From contig JBFWXN010000006.1 of the NCBI GenBank assembly GCA_050187415.1, positions 61,170 through 125,169 on the forward strand: a stretch of DNA of 64,000 bases, given 5' to 3'. Made by a program: the position numbers and the translations under genes. This DNA comes from Ga0077555 sp050187415. Its GTDB lineage: Bacteria > Pseudomonadota > Alphaproteobacteria > Rhizobiales > Hyphomicrobiaceae. Positions 61,447-64,000 of this stretch are shown here, piece by piece; the stretch's first letter is position 1; each line of letters opens with the position of its first letter. The notes beneath the pieces are model-generated. The model saw nothing but the letters and a program-made list of their open reading frames with translations. It had not been told where the DNA came from and did no database searches.

Positions 61447-62382
61447 GGTGTCGTTCCTCACGTTGTCCCGGCGGAGACCTATTCCCCGCCGGCGCCGTGC
61501 AGATCGTGGCGGGCTGGAGCTGGTGGCACCCGACGCAGCGGAGCTTCAGCTCCGCGGAGAAGGGCCGGAACGAAGTGGAGGACCCGCGCGGCACGCGCGG
61601 GTTGCCGCCGAAGCGACGCCTGCCACATCGTCGCACGAAGCTATGCGGGGATAGGACTCTCCACCGCGGCCAGAGGAGCGGCGGCGTGGCGTCCGGGACG
61701 GTGCCGGGCAGGACATGAGCGGAGTGGGCGACGGGGCAACGAGTTCCCGCCGGGCCGATCGCACGGCCGCCGGAGAGGGCACGCGATCGCTGACGCCCCA
61801 GCGAGCAACGAGCGAAGGCACCGAGACGTCGCCGGCGCGGTGAGGACAGAGCCGCAGGGGCGACTTCGTCGTGGAAGGCGAGAGCGTGCTACGGCGACCG
61901 CGGGAGGATCGTGACGCGAATGCGCCGAGACGCCGTCTTTACGGTGGCTCGGTCGAACGAGCTCGTAGAGCCGTGAGATAGAGCCGTACCGAGCGAGATC
62001 GCAGATCGAGAGAGGGACCGCCCAGACTCCCTTGCTGCCGAGGCAACGAGACATGGGCATGGTTCTATTGCACCACGGTGGTTCTCAGCACTGCCGACGA
62101 CGTTATCTGCCGATGTCCGGACGTATGCGAAGGGACTGACTCCATACGCTGATCACCATCCGCGGCTACAAGCGCCGAATGTTGCCGTCCCCTCGTCCCG
62201 GCGCGCCACAACGACGGATATTTATCTTGGAATGGAAGAAGCAATTTTGGCCGAATGCGACACCAATACGACACTACGAACGTGCTCGGGTATGGTAAAA
62301 GATGCACCCATGCGTTCGGGCGAAAGACTGTGCAGTGCGGGTGCGCTCGATGGGTTCGATCGACGGGAATAGAGGCGGTCTC
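61447..62382. other. long region without a convincing gene
   Basis: This 936-bp stretch holds several overlapping short frames on both strands, all Arg/Pro/Ala-rich and without known motifs or good start sites. Such frames are expected by chance in GC-rich DNA. The left part is the upstream region of DUF736 (minus). I see no tRNA or obvious repeat. A small RNA or degraded gene cannot be excluded. Confidence 0.5.
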
Positions 62383-62637
62383 TCAAGAGGCGTCGCCATC
62401 CAAGGTCTTGATGAGTTGCCGCAGGACGGCGACGGGCTCGAGATCGAGCGCGCGCACGACATCAATAAACTCGATCGCGCTCAGGCGCCGTTCCCCACCT
62501 TCGTATTTGGCGACAAAGGATTGCGGCTTGTCGAGGCGCGCAGCGACGTCGGCCTGTGTCAGGCCGCTCTTCTCGCGAAGATCACGCAGCAATTTGCGGA
62601 GCTTGATTTGGCGCGGCGAGCGCAGCGTGTCGCGCAT
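62383..62637 (-). CDS. XRE-family transcriptional regulator
   Basis: This 84-residue protein is almost entirely one HTH domain: KLRKLLRDLREKSGLTQADVAARLDKPQSFVAKYEGGERRLSAIEFIDVVRAL. This is a classic Cro/CI-type helix-turn-helix. It is likely an autoregulator of the ICE transfer genes. The start at 62637 lies 38 bp from the inverted repeat at 62675-62695, its probable operator. Confidence 0.88.
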   Translation of the reverse strand: MRDTLRSPRQIKLRKLLRDLREKSGLTQADVAARLDKPQSFVAKYEGGERRLSAIEFIDVVRALDLEPVAVLRQLIKTLDGDAS

Positions 62638-62674
62638 TGCGGAAAGCCGGGATCGAGAATGACGGCTTCACCGC

Positions 62675-62695
62675 ATAATCCTGCTCTAGGATTAT
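62675..62695. promoter_or_regulatory. inverted repeat, probable operator of the XRE regulator
   Basis: ATAATCCT (62675-62682) and AGGATTAT (62688-62695) form a perfect 8-bp inverted repeat with a 5-bp spacer. It lies in the 114-bp divergent region between the XRE gene and the gene at 62752. The two-fold symmetry and length fit a dimeric Cro/CI-type regulator. Confidence 0.65.
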
Positions 62696-62751
62696 CCCAT
62701 TTTGGAATATGTTTGTAGTGGCTTGGGAGCCGACTGTGGGAGTAAAGCGTC

Positions 62752-63180
62752 ATGACCAGAACGGAAGCACAGCCCTTCTTCGTGCGTGAAGACGACGGCA
62801 TCGAGTATCTGCCGGCAGAGTGCTATGTCGCGGGCCTTCGGGCGTCGGAAGATGATGCGCCCACGGTCAGAATGACCTTGCCGACCGAAATCGTTGATCG
62901 CACCGTGCTGACGGGGGCACGGCTCTGCGTGTGGCTGGCGGCCGGCAGTGGCAGGCTGATCCTCGACGGCGAAGGCGTTGACAACGACACGCTGGACGCC
63001 GCGCTCGATGCCGGCCCCATGCGCGAGCAGACGCTGCTGACGTTGATCGAGGCGTGCCTCGATCCGGATCATCTGTCGATGGAAGAGGATCCGATTGCCG
63101 ATCTCACCTCCTTGCGGGCACAGCTCGTCGAGGCGCTGACCAAGGTCGACGGTGCCTTGGCGCGCCTGCAGCGCGGTTAG
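62752..63180 (+). CDS. conserved acidic protein of unknown function
   Basis: This 142-residue protein (MTRTEAQPFFVREDDGIEYLPAECYVAG) is acidic and has a central hydrophobic segment LTGARLCVWLAAGSGRLIL. A helical C-terminus (TSLRAQLVEALTKVDGALARL) ends it. No family is recognised. It is the only plus-strand gene in this part of the ICE, transcribed away from the XRE gene. Its 3' end overlaps the converging TraF gene by 4 bp. Regulation by the XRE protein is likely from position. Confidence 0.65.
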   Translation: MTRTEAQPFFVREDDGIEYLPAECYVAGLRASEDDAPTVRMTLPTEIVDRTVLTGARLCVWLAAGSGRLILDGEGVDNDTLDAALDAGPMREQTLLTLIEACLDPDHLSMEEDPIADLTSLRAQLVEALTKVDGALARLQRG

Positions 63181-63737
63181 TGGGTCCAGATGGGGACGGC
63201 TGTTCCCAGCACGTGCCCACGTTCGATCGGCCCGAAATAGCGGCTATCGAAGCTGCCGCTGATAGTTGAAAGCACGAAGAGCTCGGATGTCGCCAGGTGG
63301 CGGCATCCACGCCAGCGCGGCAGCAGGCGTCGTCGCGTATCCTTTCTGTCGGCTATGGCGCGGAACCGCCCGTTGATTGTCAGGAACGGGCCATGCCGAC
63401 ACACGGTGTCGCCAGGGATGGCAGCGACAGGCTTCAGCAGCAGCGCGTGCTTCGGCAGATAGCCGCGAGTATCCGCCAGCGCCTTCACCGCCTCAGGGAG
63501 TCGGATGACCGCCAGTTGGCCCTTTGATGGCATTCGCTTTGTCAACGCGTAGAGACCAATTGGTGTGCTTGGGCTGGGATTCCACAGCAGCCTTGGTACG
63601 CTTGCGTTTGTCGAGGCGAGTGCCAGCAGCGCGAGGCCCGTTGCTACCAGTATGACCAGGCGACGAAGTGCGGCTACTCTTCTTTCCCGTCGCCATTCGG
63701 GCCGCTCGCTCCTCCGACCACGCGAGGAGATCGCCAC
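63177..63737 (-). CDS. traF: TraF-type S26 family signal peptidase
   Basis: This S26-like conjugation protease of about 186 residues has a membrane helix (LVILVATGLALLALA) followed by WNPSPSTPIGLYALTKR, where the serine of SxPxGLY is the nucleophile. IPGDTVCRHG and SFDSRYFGPI are the remaining boxes. Related TraF proteins cyclise or process the TrbC pilin. The start is unclear: the GTG at 63737 gives the usual length, while the frame is open to an ATG at 63863. The gene overlaps the HTH gene on its 5' side. Confidence 0.82.
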   Translation of the reverse strand: MAISSRGRRSERPEWRRERRVAALRRLVILVATGLALLALASTNASVPRLLWNPSPSTPIGLYALTKRMPSKGQLAVIRLPEAVKALADTRGYLPKHALLLKPVAAIPGDTVCRHGPFLTINGRFRAIADRKDTRRRLLPRWRGCRHLATSELFVLSTISGSFDSRYFGPIERGHVLGTAVPIWTH

Positions 63738-63918
63738 GACGGTAGACGATGCGGCCTCCGTGGCGTCGAAACTTCGGCCCCGTCCCCTTCCATCGATGAT
63801 TGTCGAGCGTGCGCTTGGCCATGCGCAGCTCTGCGGCTGCTTCGGGAACAATGAGAAAGTCATCGGGATCGCTGTCTGCCTCCGGTGAGCGCCGCCTTGT
63901 TCGGCTCCCGCATCTCAT
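63493..63918 (-). CDS. excisionase-like HTH protein
   Basis: This 141-residue protein has LIVPEAAAELRMAKRTLDNHRWKGTGPKFRRHGGRIVYRRGDLLAWSEER, a MerR/excisionase-type winged helix of the DNA-binding kind found on ICEs. The rest (from about residue 72) is low-complexity and basic. This tail overlaps TraF in another frame by roughly 245 bp, so the true 3' end may be functionally unimportant. It is a candidate recombination-directionality or transfer regulator. Confidence 0.75.
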   Translation of the reverse strand: MRCGSRTRRRSPEADSDPDDFLIVPEAAAELRMAKRTLDNHRWKGTGPKFRRHGGRIVYRRGDLLAWSEERAARMATGKKSSRTSSPGHTGSNGPRAAGTRLDKRKRTKAAVESQPKHTNWSLRVDKANAIKGPTGGHPTP

Positions 63919-64000
63919 CGATTCTTATGCGATCGTGATGGATCGATGAGAGCGGGGATGTGCCCACAATGTCGGATGTGGACACAAAAGTTAGGCGGCG
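63919..64000. other. right edge of the window
   Basis: No gene is complete here. TGTGCCCACAATG and ATGTGGACACA around 63958-63987 form a loose inverted repeat that could be an operator of the HTH gene. The ICE continues past the edge. Confidence 0.4.

Noticed and set aside
61447..62382. Several short frames that might be genes
   Set aside because: They overlap each other on both strands, are Arg/Pro-rich and lack starts; none can be preferred.

Overview
This 64 kb, GC-rich window looks like an alphaproteobacterial (probably Hyphomicrobiales) chromosome interrupted by an integrative and conjugative element (ICE). The basis is the gene order era-rnc-lepB-acpS-pdxJ-DUF2062-rsh-rpoZ, the rplY-pth-ychF cluster, and a rhizobial-type Trb conjugation system. 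No species can be named from the sequence alone.

Positions 1-21.4 kb are core chromosome. On the minus strand lie rpoZ, rsh, a DUF2062 membrane protein, pdxJ, acpS, lepB, rnc and era, with the 3' end of a lysine 2,3-aminomutase-like gene on the plus strand at the left edge. Next come a guanidinium exporter (Gdx/SugE type) preceded by what reads as a guanidine-II (mini-ykkC) riboswitch, a large DUF2235 membrane hydrolase, a cyclase-family hydrolase, rplY-pth-ychF, a HAD phosphatase, a degenerate EAL-domain membrane protein, an omega-amino acid:pyruvate aminotransferase and a degenerate short-chain dehydrogenase. The core ends at a tRNA-Asp(GTC) gene.

From about 21.4 kb to the right edge the window is ICE. 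A tyrosine recombinase abuts the tRNA 3' end, and its reading frame runs through the tRNA into the chromosome. A nearly continuous minus-strand run from traG to int (37.7-21.4 kb) carries traG, a CopG-like gene, trbB, trbC, trbD, a fused trbE-trbJ, trbL, trbF, trbG, trbI, DUF736, a thioesterase, an MFS transporter, a small HTH gene and the integrase. Upstream of traG are ICE maintenance genes: DUF2493, a Toprim/DUF7146-type protein, three small conserved proteins, a ParB-like protein, DUF2958 and ArdC. The relaxase (58.8-60.6 kb), a second DUF736, an XRE regulator, a TraF-type S26 protease and an excisionase-like HTH protein lie at the right. The right attachment site is not in the window.

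Inside the ICE, 45.6-58.6 kb is defence-like cargo. A plus-strand operon of eight tightly packed genes encodes AbiEi/AbiEii, a sigma-70 region-4-like protein, a small unknown protein, a giant ImmA/IrrE-UvrD-RecB-nuclease-like fusion, a three-domain ubiquitin-like protein, a DUF6791-ThiF E1-like enzyme and a DUF6527 protein. It appears to be headed by an AbiEi-type operator, and a hairpin covers the ribosome-binding site of the ubiquitin-like gene. It is followed by a CoiA-like nuclease gene and, on the minus strand, a Gabija-like pair (OLD-family nuclease plus short UvrD helicase). The ubiquitin-like conjugation cluster, physically fused to a toxin-antitoxin promoter and a transcription-factor-like gene, is the most interesting part of the window.
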